Source: Gammaproteobacteria bacterium (GTDB taxonomy: Bacteria > Pseudomonadota > Gammaproteobacteria > Steroidobacterales > Woeseiaceae). Taken from it: a DNA stretch of 64,000 nucleotides. The notes beneath the pieces were generated by a model that made no database searches, had not been told where the DNA came from, and saw nothing but the letters and a program-made list of their open reading frames with translations. The translations under genes were made by a program, and so were the position numbers. Location: contig JAOTWB010000003.1 of the NCBI GenBank assembly GCA_029863125.1, positions 49,481-113,480 of the forward strand, written 5' to 3'. The stretch's first letter is position 1. The number at the start of each line of letters is the position of its first letter. Of this stretch, positions 55,886 to 64,000 are shown one piece after another.

Positions 55886-56971
55886 ATGACACTCGACGAC
55901 CTGCGCAAGAACCTCTCGGCCGTCGACCGGCGCCTGGTAGAACTGATTGCCGAACGACAGATGATTGTCGGCGAGATCGGCAGGAGCAAGGTCGCCACGG
56001 GCGCCGGGACGCGCGATTATGCCCGCGAGAAAGATGTCCTCGATATGGGTCGGGCGCAGGCCCTCGAGCTGGGCGTCGATCCGGACCTGGTCGAAAGCCT
56101 GCTGCAGGCATTGATTCGCACCTCACTCGAGAGCCAGGAACGCGATCGGGTCGTCGCACAGGGCAAGGGTGATGGTCGGCGCGCTCTGGTTATTGGTGGT
56201 GCCGGCAAGATGGGCCGCTGGTTCGTCGACTTTTTTAGCTCTCAGGGATTTGCGACAACGGTGGCCGACGTCACGGTTGCCGACGGGCCAGGGCGTTTCC
56301 AGAACTGGACCGACGCGGGCGTGGGCTTCGATTTTATCGTCGTAGCCGCGCCGCTCGCGGTGTCGGGCAGAATTCTTGCACAGCTGGCGGTGCTGAAACC
56401 GAAGGGGCTGGTTTTCGATATCGGTAGCCTGAAGTCGCCGCTGATTGACGGCCTTCGTGAACTCAAGGCGTCCGGTTGTCGCGTGACGTCGTTGCATCCC
56501 ATGTTTGGCCCCGACACACGACTTCTGTCAGGCCGACACCTGATTTTTTGCGATGTCGGCGATGCCGACGCGACGGCGGCCGCGAAGGAGCTATTCGCAG
56601 CGACGATGGTTGAACAGCTCGACATGGGGCTCGAAGATCACGATCGGCTGATCGCGTACGTGCTCGGCTTGTCGCACGCGTTGAATATTGCGTTCTTTAC
56701 GGCCCTTGCCGAGAGTGGCGAGGCGGCACCAAAACTGGCGCGGATGTCGTCCACGACATTCGACTCGCAGCTACTGGTATCGGCGGCGGTCGCTGAAGAC
56801 AACCCGTATTTGTACTTCGAGATTCAGAGCCTCAACAAATACGGGCTCGGGCCTCTCGACGCCCTTTGCGATGCAGCCGCAAGAATTCGTGAAACAGTAG
56901 CCGGTGGCGACGAACAGGCGTTTGTCGAGCTGATGAAAAAAGGCCGAGAATACCTCGCGCTGCGGGGCTGA
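55886..56971 (+). CDS. tyrA: Bifunctional chorismate mutase / prephenate dehydrogenase (T-protein)
   Basis: A 361-residue fusion. The N-terminal 90 residues are an AroQ chorismate mutase (LRKNLSAVDRRLVELIAERQ, then KVATGAGTRDYAREKDVL). The rest is an NAD-dependent prephenate dehydrogenase with the nucleotide motif ALVIGGAGKMGRWFVDFF, FDIGSLKSPLIDGLRE, HPMFGPDT and EDHDRLIAYVLGLSHALNIAF. It makes 4-hydroxyphenylpyruvate for tyrosine. The layout matches the T-protein of enterics and relatives. It is followed 4 bp later by a diguanylate cyclase. Confidence 0.95.
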   Translation: MTLDDLRKNLSAVDRRLVELIAERQMIVGEIGRSKVATGAGTRDYAREKDVLDMGRAQALELGVDPDLVESLLQALIRTSLESQERDRVVAQGKGDGRRALVIGGAGKMGRWFVDFFSSQGFATTVADVTVADGPGRFQNWTDAGVGFDFIVVAAPLAVSGRILAQLAVLKPKGLVFDIGSLKSPLIDGLRELKASGCRVTSLHPMFGPDTRLLSGRHLIFCDVGDADATAAAKELFAATMVEQLDMGLEDHDRLIAYVLGLSHALNIAFFTALAESGEAAPKLARMSSTTFDSQLLVSAAVAEDNPYLYFEIQSLNKYGLGPLDALCDAAARIRETVAGGDEQAFVELMKKGREYLALRG

Positions 56972-56975
56972 CCGT

Positions 56976-58076
56976 ATGCCGTCCGTCGATGAACTTGTGG
57001 CAGAACTGGACGCGACCAGGCGCCGCCTGGAAGAACTAACGTCCGAGGTTGCAAGTAACGACGAAAAGATGCGGCAAACGCACCGGCGCGAGCTGCGACT
57101 GCTGCAGGCGGACAGCCTCGACGCGCTGATTTTCGCTCTGATCGAGGGTCTTCGGGTCAGCTACGGACTCGAGTATGTGAGCCTGGTGTTGTGCGATCCG
57201 GATCATGACATTCGCCATTTGCTGCTTGCGAACGGCACGTCCGACGAGGATTTCGATCATTTGCTCATGGTTGAGGCGATGACGGGGCTGGCGCCACAGT
57301 ACATATCGCTGCAGCAGCCGTGGCTGGGTGCTTTCGCGCCCTCCGATCACCAGCTGATATGTCCCGGCGCCGCCGATATCAAGAGCATCGCGATTATTCC
57401 TTTGACTCACCGCCAGAAACTGTTGGGCAGCATCAATCTCTGCAGTGCCGATCCGCAGCGATTTACTCCGGCGCATGCGACGGATTTCCTCGCACATCTC
57501 GGTGTCATCGCTTCTTTTTGCGTCGAAAATGCCGTCAACCGCGCTCGACTGATGCGAAGCGGGTTCACAGACGCGCTGACCGGTTGGCACAACCGACGCT
57601 ATCTTGGCGTTCGACTGATCGAGGAGCTGGCGCGGGCGCGTCGCGACGGCAAGAGGCTGGTCTGCCTGATGCTCGACATTGATCATTTCAAGCGCGTCAA
57701 CGATAGCTGGGGACATGCCGCGGGCGACGACGTGCTGCGAGAACTTGCGCAGAGGATCGAGTCGCAGGTCCGCGCCAGCGACGTCGCGGCCCGATACGGA
57801 GGCGAGGAATTCGTCGTGCTGTTGCCCGGTACCGACGTTGCGTCGGCGCTGTTGCTGGCCGAGCGCATTCGTAAGTCGGTGTCGGCAACGCCGATCGACC
57901 TGCCTAACGGCGAGTCCGTCACGATCACGGCATCCATCGGTATCGCGGAGGTCCAACCCGCGCCGGAGGCGGACGATTTAAAGACCATTGGCGATTCATT
58001 GATCGCGCGTGCTGACGTGGCTTTGTACGCGGCCAAAGCGGCCGGCCGCGATCGCGTCATGGTCGAGGGAGCATGA
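56976..58076 (+). CDS. Diguanylate cyclase with N-terminal DUF484/GAF-like domain
   Basis: A 366-residue cytosolic protein. A short coiled coil (about 1-40) leads into a GAF-like sensory domain resembling DUF484 (LIFALIEGLRVSYGLEYVSLVL, IAIIPLTHRQKLLGSINL). The C-terminal GGDEF domain starts near 198 (TDALTGWHNRRYL). The active site is GGEEF (275-279) and the I-site RASD (266-269), so it should make c-di-GMP under product inhibition. It probably affects surface behaviour. It overlaps the next gene (ATGA) and follows tyrA by 4 bp. Confidence 0.92.
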   Translation: MPSVDELVAELDATRRRLEELTSEVASNDEKMRQTHRRELRLLQADSLDALIFALIEGLRVSYGLEYVSLVLCDPDHDIRHLLLANGTSDEDFDHLLMVEAMTGLAPQYISLQQPWLGAFAPSDHQLICPGAADIKSIAIIPLTHRQKLLGSINLCSADPQRFTPAHATDFLAHLGVIASFCVENAVNRARLMRSGFTDALTGWHNRRYLGVRLIEELARARRDGKRLVCLMLDIDHFKRVNDSWGHAAGDDVLRELAQRIESQVRASDVAARYGGEEFVVLLPGTDVASALLLAERIRKSVSATPIDLPNGESVTITASIGIAEVQPAPEADDLKTIGDSLIARADVALYAAKAAGRDRVMVEGA

Positions 58077-58966
58077 AGCGACTCGCGGTTACTGCCGCAC
58101 TGAGCATGCTGGCAATGGCGGGCTGCGATTCGGCGCCACGCCCCGAAGCTGTCGTTGTTTATGCGACGGCTGCCGACGAGACGACGCTCGTGAACTGGTT
58201 TGCAGAATTCACGGATGAGACCGGAGTTCCCGTCACCGTGATTTTTGGGGACAGCTCCGGCAATACTCAAAACGTAATCGGCAACAGGGGCGCACCACCT
58301 GCCGACGTATTGCTGACATCCACTGTCATTGATATCTGGCGTGCCGCAGACGAAGGCGGACTGCGACCGATTCAGGCAGCAGCGCTTGAGGCGGTTCCGC
58401 CGGTTCTGAAGGACCCGGACGGACTGTGGGCGGCGCTCGACGTCCGATACGCAGTCATCGGCGTTTCACCGCACGTCCAGGTCGGGCGTGTCAGCGATCT
58501 GAATGGCTTGGCGAATGCGCAGTTGGGCGGGCAGCTTTGCCTGTCATCGTCTGCCTTGCCGCTCAACCGGACTCTCATTGCAATGCTCATAGAAGATCTG
58601 GGCGTCAAACCCGCTGAGCGGATGATGCGGGCCTGGGTCAGAAATCTCGCGCTACCGCCGTTCCCGACGGAGGCCGAGCTTGTCGCCGCTTTGCGGTCGG
58701 GCGCGTGTGGTTACGGTGTTTTCTCCAGCTCGATAAAGACCGACGGCATAAAGCGGATAAGTCCCGCGCCGCTCTATATCGACATTGACGGTGTCGGAAT
58801 CGCGCGCCACGCACGTCATCCTGAGCCGGCTCACATGTTGGTCGACTGGATGTTGGCGAGAAAAGCCTTGCGCGAGCCGGTGTCATCCAACGGGCGAAAT
58901 ATCGGACTGGCCGGCTGGCGCGCCGAAGACGCGCGCTTGCTTGCTGAACGCGCTGCTTATCGGTAG
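58073..58966 (+). CDS. Extracellular substrate-binding lipoprotein (iron-type family)
   Basis: A 297-residue type II periplasmic binding protein with lipobox (MAGC, C19). VVVYATAADETTLVNWFAEF, GNTQNVIGNRGAPPADVLLTS and GLWAALDVRYAVIGVSPH follow the FbpA/AfuA-type pattern. The usual Tyr-Tyr iron pair appears as GYGVFS, so only one Tyr is kept. No permease of that type is beside it; the next gene is btuC, from a different ABC class. It overlaps the diguanylate cyclase start-to-stop. Ligand unknown. Confidence 0.7.
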   Translation: MKRLAVTAALSMLAMAGCDSAPRPEAVVVYATAADETTLVNWFAEFTDETGVPVTVIFGDSSGNTQNVIGNRGAPPADVLLTSTVIDIWRAADEGGLRPIQAAALEAVPPVLKDPDGLWAALDVRYAVIGVSPHVQVGRVSDLNGLANAQLGGQLCLSSSALPLNRTLIAMLIEDLGVKPAERMMRAWVRNLALPPFPTEAELVAALRSGACGYGVFSSSIKTDGIKRISPAPLYIDIDGVGIARHARHPEPAHMLVDWMLARKALREPVSSNGRNIGLAGWRAEDARLLAERAAYR

Positions 58967-59946
58967 CGATCCTGCCGCACTTTGCTCATCAAGATCAGGA
59001 ATAGTGGTACGCCGATCGCTGCGGTCAGCGCGCCAACCGGCAGCTGTCTTGGCGCCAAGATCGTGCGTGCCATCGTATCCGCGACGACCAGCAGTGCGCC
59101 GCCCGCGAGCGCCGAGGCGGGCAAAACGAGACGATGGTCGCTGCCCGCCACGAGGCGTACAAGGTGCGGGACTACCAGGCCTATGAACCCGATCACGCCG
59201 ACCGTTGTCACCGACAGCGCCGTCGCCAGGGCCGCGGCCGCAAATATCAGGTAGCGAAATGTTCGCACGGGCAGACCGACGATGGCGGCCTGAAGTTCGC
59301 CGCGGGACAGTACGTTCAGGTGGCGGGCACCCAGGGTGCCGACGACGACTAACACCCCTAGTAACCACAGGCAGCGGGCCGGCTCAAAGGCGAAACTCAG
59401 GTCACCCATCAGCCAGAACAGCATGCCGCGGAGATTTTGATCCGGGCTGAGCGCGAGGAGCAACGTGGTCGCCGCGCTGAACCCGGCCGCGAGGACAACG
59501 CCGGTCAGCAGCAGTCGTGCCGGGGTCCAGCTGCCTGTGCCATGCGCGATTGAGAACACCAGAAGCGTTGCGGCCATCGCCCCGCCGAATGCAGCAAGGT
59601 CGACGACGGCGCTGCCCATGCCGAGCATGATTGCCAGCAGAGCTGCGACGGCGGCGCCTCCAGAGCTACCCAGGATGTAGGGCTCGGCAAGCGGGTTCCT
59701 CAGGAGCACCTGCATGAGCACACCGGCGACCGCCAAGAGGCCGCCTACGGCAAATGCCGTCAATGCCCGCGGCCAGCGCAATTCGATCACGAGCGACTGA
59801 ACCTGCGGCGCCGCGTCACCGCGCAGCGCGCTGAGCGTCTCGGCAATACTGACATCGGCGCTGCCGGAGGCGAGCGCGACAAGAAACGCGGCGGCGACCA
59901 AAAACAGCAGTCCGGCAAACAGGGCTCCGTTGCGGCCTGTGAACAC
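58957..59946 (-). CDS. btuC: Vitamin B12 ABC transporter permease BtuC-like
   Basis: A 329-residue FecCD-family permease with about ten hydrophobic helices. Motifs: LRWPRALTAFAVGGLLAVAG, LLRNPLAEPYILGSSGGAAV, GFIGLVVPHLVRL and ADTMARTILAP near the coupling helix. A GTG start at 59946 with AGGAG seven bases upstream fits the family N terminus; the longer frame overlaps rppH and is rejected. The BtuD-like ATPase is the best partner, on the same strand 11 kb downstream. It overlaps the lipoprotein gene by 10 bp. Confidence 0.88.
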   Translation of the reverse strand: MFTGRNGALFAGLLFLVAAAFLVALASGSADVSIAETLSALRGDAAPQVQSLVIELRWPRALTAFAVGGLLAVAGVLMQVLLRNPLAEPYILGSSGGAAVAALLAIMLGMGSAVVDLAAFGGAMAATLLVFSIAHGTGSWTPARLLLTGVVLAAGFSAATTLLLALSPDQNLRGMLFWLMGDLSFAFEPARCLWLLGVLVVVGTLGARHLNVLSRGELQAAIVGLPVRTFRYLIFAAAALATALSVTTVGVIGFIGLVVPHLVRLVAGSDHRLVLPASALAGGALLVVADTMARTILAPRQLPVGALTAAIGVPLFLILMSKVRQDRYR

Positions 59947-60018
59947 TGACAATCTCCTGGGGCGAGCGGCGACGGATAGTGTAAAGTAAACGGCAGTCAG
60001 AATTTTAGTGCGGTTGCG

Positions 60019-60609
60019 ATGGGCAACGATTGGATAGACGACGAGGGATTTCGCGCGAACGTCGGCATCATCCTTGCCAACACTGATAACAAGCTGTTGC
60101 TGGGCGGTCGTGTTGGTGCCAAAGGCTGGCAGTTTCCGCAGGGCGGGATGCTGAAGGGCGAAGACCCTCTCGATGCGATGTTTCGTGAATTGCACGAAGA
60201 GGTTGGCCTTGATGCAGCCGACGTCGAAGTGCTTGGCGTGACGAGAGACTGGTTGCGCTACCGCCTGCCCGACAAGTTCGTTCGCCGCAACAGCCAGCCG
60301 CTGTGTATTGGGCAAAAACAGCGCTGGTTCATGTTGAGGCTCATTGCAAGTGATGACAAGGTTCGGTTCGATCGCTCGGAAAAGCCGGAATTCGATCGAA
60401 TTCGCTGGGTCCATTTCTGGCGGCCTGTTAACGAGGTCATCTATTTCAAACGTCGGGTTTACGCTCGTGCCCTGCATGAACTAGGGCCGGCTGTTTACCC
60501 GGAAGGCGTGCCGAGACGGCCACGCTGGTGGCCGAAACGCTGGCGTACGGCGTTTGACAAGGATATTGCGCAATCGGCGGAGACGGCAGACGAGCTTCGC
60601 AATCCGTGA
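60019..60609 (+). CDS. rppH: RNA pyrophosphohydrolase RppH
   Basis: A 196-residue Nudix hydrolase that removes pyrophosphate from the 5' end of mRNA and triggers decay. The Nudix box runs G42-L64 and fits the consensus GX5EX7REUXEEXGU exactly. GWQFPQGG just before it and VHFWRPVNEVIYFKRRVY after are RppH-typical. It has an N-terminal extension of a few residues. It is divergent from btuC. Confidence 0.95.
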   Translation: MGNDWIDDEGFRANVGIILANTDNKLLLGGRVGAKGWQFPQGGMLKGEDPLDAMFRELHEEVGLDAADVEVLGVTRDWLRYRLPDKFVRRNSQPLCIGQKQRWFMLRLIASDDKVRFDRSEKPEFDRIRWVHFWRPVNEVIYFKRRVYARALHELGPAVYPEGVPRRPRWWPKRWRTAFDKDIAQSAETADELRNP

Positions 60610-60685
60610 CCTGGCGCACTTCTGTTTGATCGGGCCACCGCGTAACATAACGTCTTTTCAATCATAAGCCGGATAATGGATCGCC

Positions 60686-61405
60686 TTGGCCAAGAAGCCC
60701 CACGTACAAATGCACGGAAAAAGCAGGACCTGGATCGTTCGGGCTCTGCTCCTGGGCCTGATCCTGGTCAGCGGCTACCTGATTTTCGAATTCGGCCGCA
60801 TCAACGCGGGCTACGATATTGTGGATGCAGCGAACGATCGGCAGGTCTATGAAGATCGAATCGCGGCGCTCGATGACGAGATAATCGCGCTGAAACAGGA
60901 TGTCGCGCTGCTCGAAACGCACCGTGAGATCGACCGAAAAGCATACAAGGAGGTCGAGGAAAGCCTGAAGTCGCTGCAGAACAAAATACAGGAGCAGCGA
61001 GATGCGATTGCGTTCTACCGCGGCATTGTGTCGCCCGCAGACGGAAATTCCGGCCTGCGTGTACAGGATCTGAAGCTTACGCGCGGCAAAGCCGAAAGAG
61101 AGTTCAATCTGCGGCTCGTTCTCGTGCAGGCGATGCAGCACCACCGAAAGGTATCCGGCGACGTGAATCTGAGCGTGCTCGGCAGCCAGGACGGCGTCGA
61201 GACGGTCTACACCTTCAATCAGCTGGTTCCGGCCGATGCGGACAAGAGCTGGCCCTTCTCGTTTCGGTACTTCCAGAATTTTGACCGGCAGCTCGTTCTG
61301 CCGGATGGCTTCACACCGGAACGGATTCATGTTGAAGTTCGCTCGAAGACCCGCTCGATAGCGAGTATCGAGGAGAGTTTTGCCTGGACGACCAGTCAGG
61401 GCTGA
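60686..61405 (+). CDS. DUF6776-like membrane-anchored coiled-coil protein
   Basis: A 239-residue protein. One transmembrane helix (about 16-36), then a coiled coil (about 50-105) and a C-terminal beta-rich domain with LRVQDLKLTRG, REFNLRLVLVQAMQHHRKVSG and FSFRYFQNFDRQLVLPDGF. It resembles proteins labelled DUF6776 next to bactofilin in other gammaproteobacteria (from memory). The start is TTG at 60686. Perhaps involved in cell-envelope or cytoskeleton organisation with the bactofilin 39 bp downstream. Confidence 0.7.
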   Translation: MAKKPHVQMHGKSRTWIVRALLLGLILVSGYLIFEFGRINAGYDIVDAANDRQVYEDRIAALDDEIIALKQDVALLETHREIDRKAYKEVEESLKSLQNKIQEQRDAIAFYRGIVSPADGNSGLRVQDLKLTRGKAEREFNLRLVLVQAMQHHRKVSGDVNLSVLGSQDGVETVYTFNQLVPADADKSWPFSFRYFQNFDRQLVLPDGFTPERIHVEVRSKTRSIASIEESFAWTTSQG

Positions 61406-61444
61406 TCGTGTGAGGCCGCAGGCAGCGGCGAATTGGAGAACCCG

Positions 61445-61867
61445 ATGTTCGGTAAGAAGCAACGCAGACATACGGTTGTTGAGACGCTGATTGGCGCCAA
61501 TACCAAAGTGAACGGTGACCTGCATTTTCAGGGCGGTTGCCACATTGATGGCACGGTCAACGGCGGCGTATCGGCGGATCCGGATACCCGATCGGCGCTG
61601 AGTGTCAGCGACATCGGCAACATTGAGGGCGGGGTGACGGTGCCTTTCGTGGTCTTGAATGGAATCGTGCGCGGCGATGTTTTCGCCAGCCAGCGCGTGG
61701 AACTCGGGCCGACGGCGCGTGTCATTGGAAATGTGTATTACAATCTGATCGAAATGGCCATTGGCGCAGAGATCAATGGCAAGCTTGTCCATCAGCCGGA
61801 AGGACAGGTACCGTTACTCGAGCAGACGACCCGGATCGACGAGTCGGCTGCCGCCGCCAGCGACTAG
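61445..61867 (+). CDS. Bactofilin-family polymer-forming protein
   Basis: A 140-residue right-handed beta-helix protein ([57 protein letters not shown]). Bactofilins polymerise without nucleotide into envelope-linked filaments. The TTG at 61433 is open, but GGAGA at 61435-61439 is the ribosome binding site for the ATG at 61445. N terminus MFGKKQRR suits membrane contact. Confidence 0.9.
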   Translation: MFGKKQRRHTVVETLIGANTKVNGDLHFQGGCHIDGTVNGGVSADPDTRSALSVSDIGNIEGGVTVPFVVLNGIVRGDVFASQRVELGPTARVIGNVYYNLIEMAIGAEINGKLVHQPEGQVPLLEQTTRIDESAAAASD

Positions 61868-61899
61868 AAGTCCGCCACCAGTTACAGGAAGAGGTAATC

Positions 61900-62262
61900 A
61901 TGGCCACCGCAAGAACCGTTGCACCACCGCCGCCGCCGAGCGTCATATTTACCGATGCCGCAGCGACCAAGGTGGGTCAACTCATAGCCGAGGAAGACAA
62001 CCCCAACCTGAAGCTCCGTGTTTTTATCTCGGGCGGAGGGTGTTCGGGATTCCAGTACGGGTTCACGTTCGATGAAGACATCGAGGACGGCGATAGCCAG
62101 GTCGAAAATCAGGGCGTGACGCTGTTGATTGATCCGATGAGCGTGCAGTATCTCATGGGCGCCGAGATCGACTACAAGGAAGATCTGCAGGGAGCGCAGT
62201 TCATCATCCGGAATCCAAATGCACAAACAACCTGCGGCTGCGGATCGTCTTTTACCGTCTGA
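61900..62262 (+). CDS. erpA: Iron-sulfur cluster insertion protein ErpA
   Basis: A 120-residue A-type carrier delivering [4Fe-4S] or [2Fe-2S] clusters to apoproteins. The three Cys ligands are C48 ([12 protein letters not shown]) and C112/C114 (TTCGCGSSF). The Pro-rich N terminus (APPPPPPS) is a short extension. Strong ribosome binding site AGGAAGAGG. The 3' end is overlapped by 44 bp by ppx. Confidence 0.93.
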   Translation: MATARTVAPPPPPSVIFTDAAATKVGQLIAEEDNPNLKLRVFISGGGCSGFQYGFTFDEDIEDGDSQVENQGVTLLIDPMSVQYLMGAEIDYKEDLQGAQFIIRNPNAQTTCGCGSSFTV

Positions 62263-63754
62263 GACCCTTCCCACCGAGATAATCGCGGCCGTTGATCTCG
62301 GCTCAAACAGTTTTCATATGATCGTAGGCGAGCTGCGCCACGGCCAGCTCGCGATCCTCGATCGAATTCGCGAGACCGTCAGACTCGCCGAGGGCCTGTC
62401 GCCGAACGGCGATCTCTTCGATGATGCCCGGGAACGGGCAATTGGCTGTTTGTCGCGCTTCGGAGAACGACTGCGTGACATGCACGCCGGCAGCGTGCGG
62501 GCGGCCGGCACCAGCACGATTCGACGTGCCCGTGAAGACTCCACTTTCATGAGCGAAGCCGAAGCAGCGCTCGGCCATCCCATCGAGATTATTTCCGGTA
62601 TCGAAGAAGCACGCCTGATTTACAAAGGTGTGACTCACAGCTTGCCGCCGACGGAGGGTCTGAGACTGGTCATGGATATCGGCGGCGGCAGCACCGAACT
62701 GATTCTCGGTCAGGCGTCCCAGCCCAAAGCACTCGAAAGCCTCGACCTCGGGTGCGTATCAATGACCGAACGTTTCTTCCCGGACGGCAAACTGAGTCGA
62801 GAGGCTTTCGACAAAGCGCGGCTGAGGGCTCGACTCGAGCTTCGTCCCGTCAAAGCGTTTTTTCGCGACGCAAGTAATATCGAGGCGATCGGCACGTCGG
62901 GCACGATACGCGCGACCGAAGCCGTAGCGCAGGCGTTGAGTATAAGCGAGTCGGGCATCACCCCGGCAATAGTGGACAAACTGATCGACGCGGTCCTCGG
63001 TTTCGACTCGATTGAAAAGCTGTCGCTGCCCGGACTGTCCGAAGGCAGGGCGCAGGTCTGGCCCGGCGGTCTGTCTATTCTCGCCGAGTTGCTTAACGTG
63101 CTGCGGATCGAGGAGCTGCAAATTTCGGATGGCGCATTACGCGAGGGGCTGCTTTACGACCTGCTGGGACGCCTGCAGCATGAAGATGCGCGCGAACGGA
63201 CCGTCATCGCAATGGCCTCACGCTACCACGTTGATCCCGAGCAGGGCCGGCGAGTCGCGGATACCGCTGCCGTGCTTCACGGTCAGTGTGCCGCGGACTG
63301 GGGCCTGACGAACGAGCTCGAGATCCGCATGCTGAACTGGGCGGCACGGCTGCACGAGATCGGTCTCGATATCTCGCACGACGGCTTCGAGCGTCACGGT
63401 GCCTATATTGCAGAGCATGCCGACATGCCGGGTTTTCCGCGCGCGGAGCAGCGTTACCTGGCGTTCCTGATCGGCGGGCAGCGGAACGAGATCGACGCCA
63501 GTCGGTTAGCGACCCTGCCTCGAACCTGGCGCAGATCGGCGCTACGGCTGGCTGTATTGCTGCGGCTTGCCGTGCTGCTCAATCGCAGCCGCAGCGACCT
63601 CGTTGTTGCCGGGCTGGAAATCAGGGTCGCTCCGCAGTCGCTTACCCTGCGTTTTGATAAAGCATGGCTCCAGGCGAATCCACTGACCGTCGCCGACCTC
63701 GAACGCGAGAAGGCTTTCCTGAATGACGCCGACTACGAACTGCAGTTCGGTTGA
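62219..63754 (+). CDS. ppx: Exopolyphosphatase (Ppx/GppA family)
   Basis: A 511-residue ASKHA-fold phosphatase that degrades polyphosphate processively. [19 protein letters not shown] is phosphate motif 1, GTSTIRRAR and [14 protein letters not shown] follow, and the C-terminal domain has HD-like residues ([23 protein letters not shown]). The ATG at 62219 lies inside erpA; homologues start close to the [11 protein letters not shown] motif, so a later non-ATG start near 62260 is possible. It converges on ppk, a common pairing. Confidence 0.9.
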   Translation: MHKQPAAADRLLPSETLPTEIIAAVDLGSNSFHMIVGELRHGQLAILDRIRETVRLAEGLSPNGDLFDDARERAIGCLSRFGERLRDMHAGSVRAAGTSTIRRAREDSTFMSEAEAALGHPIEIISGIEEARLIYKGVTHSLPPTEGLRLVMDIGGGSTELILGQASQPKALESLDLGCVSMTERFFPDGKLSREAFDKARLRARLELRPVKAFFRDASNIEAIGTSGTIRATEAVAQALSISESGITPAIVDKLIDAVLGFDSIEKLSLPGLSEGRAQVWPGGLSILAELLNVLRIEELQISDGALREGLLYDLLGRLQHEDARERTVIAMASRYHVDPEQGRRVADTAAVLHGQCAADWGLTNELEIRMLNWAARLHEIGLDISHDGFERHGAYIAEHADMPGFPRAEQRYLAFLIGGQRNEIDASRLATLPRTWRRSALRLAVLLRLAVLLNRSRSDLVVAGLEIRVAPQSLTLRFDKAWLQANPLTVADLEREKAFLNDADYELQFG

Positions 63755-63760
63755 GACGGC

Positions 63761-64000
63761 CTAGTCCTTGGCGGCCAGCAGTTCTACGAATGTCTCCTGC
63801 GCTGATATACGTTTGCGTTTTCCGGGCGATAAGCGCGTATAGGTGCCGTCTCCGCTGAGTACCCAGGCGTCGCAATTATCAGCCAGGAACAGTTCGAGGT
63901 CGTGCCGTATTTGTTCTTTCATCGCTTTCTGGCGGATTTCGAAGCAGGACTCATTGCGCCGGAACATGTTTCTGTCCATCCAGTCGGCGCTTCCGCAATA
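63761..64000 (-). CDS. ppk1: Polyphosphate kinase, C-terminal fragment at the window edge
   Basis: The last 79 codons of the gene, continuing past the window. YCGSADWMDRNMFRRNE is the conserved C-terminal Ppk1 phosphate motif, ending TFVELLAAKD. Ppk1 makes polyphosphate from ATP. Its stop is 6 bp from the ppx stop, tail to tail. It is partial only because of the window limit. Confidence 0.88.
   Translation of the reverse strand, partial: YCGSADWMDRNMFRRNESCFEIRQKAMKEQIRHDLELFLADNCDAWVLSGDGTYTRLSPGKRKRISAQETFVELLAAKD

Noticed and set aside
58957..60477. A 506-residue frame covering btuC and the opposite strand of rppH
   Set aside because: The N-terminal 177 residues are a shadow of rppH; a GTG with ribosome binding site at 59946 gives the normal permease length.

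Overview
The window reads as a continuous piece of chromosome from a gammaproteobacterium with fairly high GC. Diagnostic traits are LPS genes (Kdo kinase, GT9 heptosyltransferase, LpxL-type acyltransferase), BtuB/TonB outer-membrane transport, AmpD/AmpE, RppH, ErpA, and a yggT-proC-yggS-pilT-pilU ... ruvX-algH-tonB-gshB-pilGHIJ-chpA-chpC-rsmE order. That order closely follows, from memory, the Pseudomonas twitching-motility region. The assortment would fit an environmental lineage such as Woeseia-like bacteria, but species cannot be fixed from sequence alone. No rRNA, tRNA, CRISPR, phage or transposase gene was recognised.

Layout: (1) 0-6 kb, surface glycan and lipid A genes: two methyltransferases, a GT4, a GT9 heptosyltransferase, kdkA and lpxL. 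(2) 6-11.6 kb, cell-wall enzymes: an M14 AstE-like peptidase, an MltD-like lytic transglycosylase and an L,D-transpeptidase, followed by ppnN. (3) 11.7-21.8 kb, housekeeping: small unknown genes, htpG-msrB-FKBP lipoprotein, a membrane coiled-coil HhH protein, rocD, an alpha/beta hydrolase, an HU-like protein, a DUF4426-like lipoprotein, yggT, proC and yggS. (4) 21.9-40.2 kb, type IV pilus retraction and Chp chemosensory genes. They include three tandem PilT-family ATPases and a pyrB plus pyrK-like pair set between two related hairpin-rich noncoding repeats in opposite orientation. (5) 40.2-47.9 kb: rsmE, ampD-ampE-btuF, a cobalamin riboswitch with btuB and a PduO-type adenosyltransferase, an IMPase-family phosphatase and a BtuD-like ATPase. 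(6) 47.9-59 kb, more accessory content: an HExxH membrane protein, a lipoprotein amidase, an AT-rich orphan transcription unit, and an frmA / cytosolic GGT-like / PD40-amidohydrolase operon whose last member lacks key metal ligands. Then tyrA, a diguanylate cyclase and an orphan binding lipoprotein. (7) 59-64 kb: btuC, rppH, a DUF6776-like protein, bactofilin, erpA, ppx and the 3' end of ppk.

Working together: BtuB, BtuF, BtuC and BtuD plus the adenosyltransferase make a complete B12 uptake and activation set scattered over about 17.5 kb, with btuB under riboswitch control. PilG/H/I/J, ChpA and ChpC would signal to the pilus motors, although no CheR/CheB-type adaptation enzyme lies in the cluster. 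The likeliest new biology is the repeat-flanked pyrimidine block, the third retraction ATPase, the frmA-GGT-amidohydrolase operon and the small AT-rich transcript near 50.5 kb.
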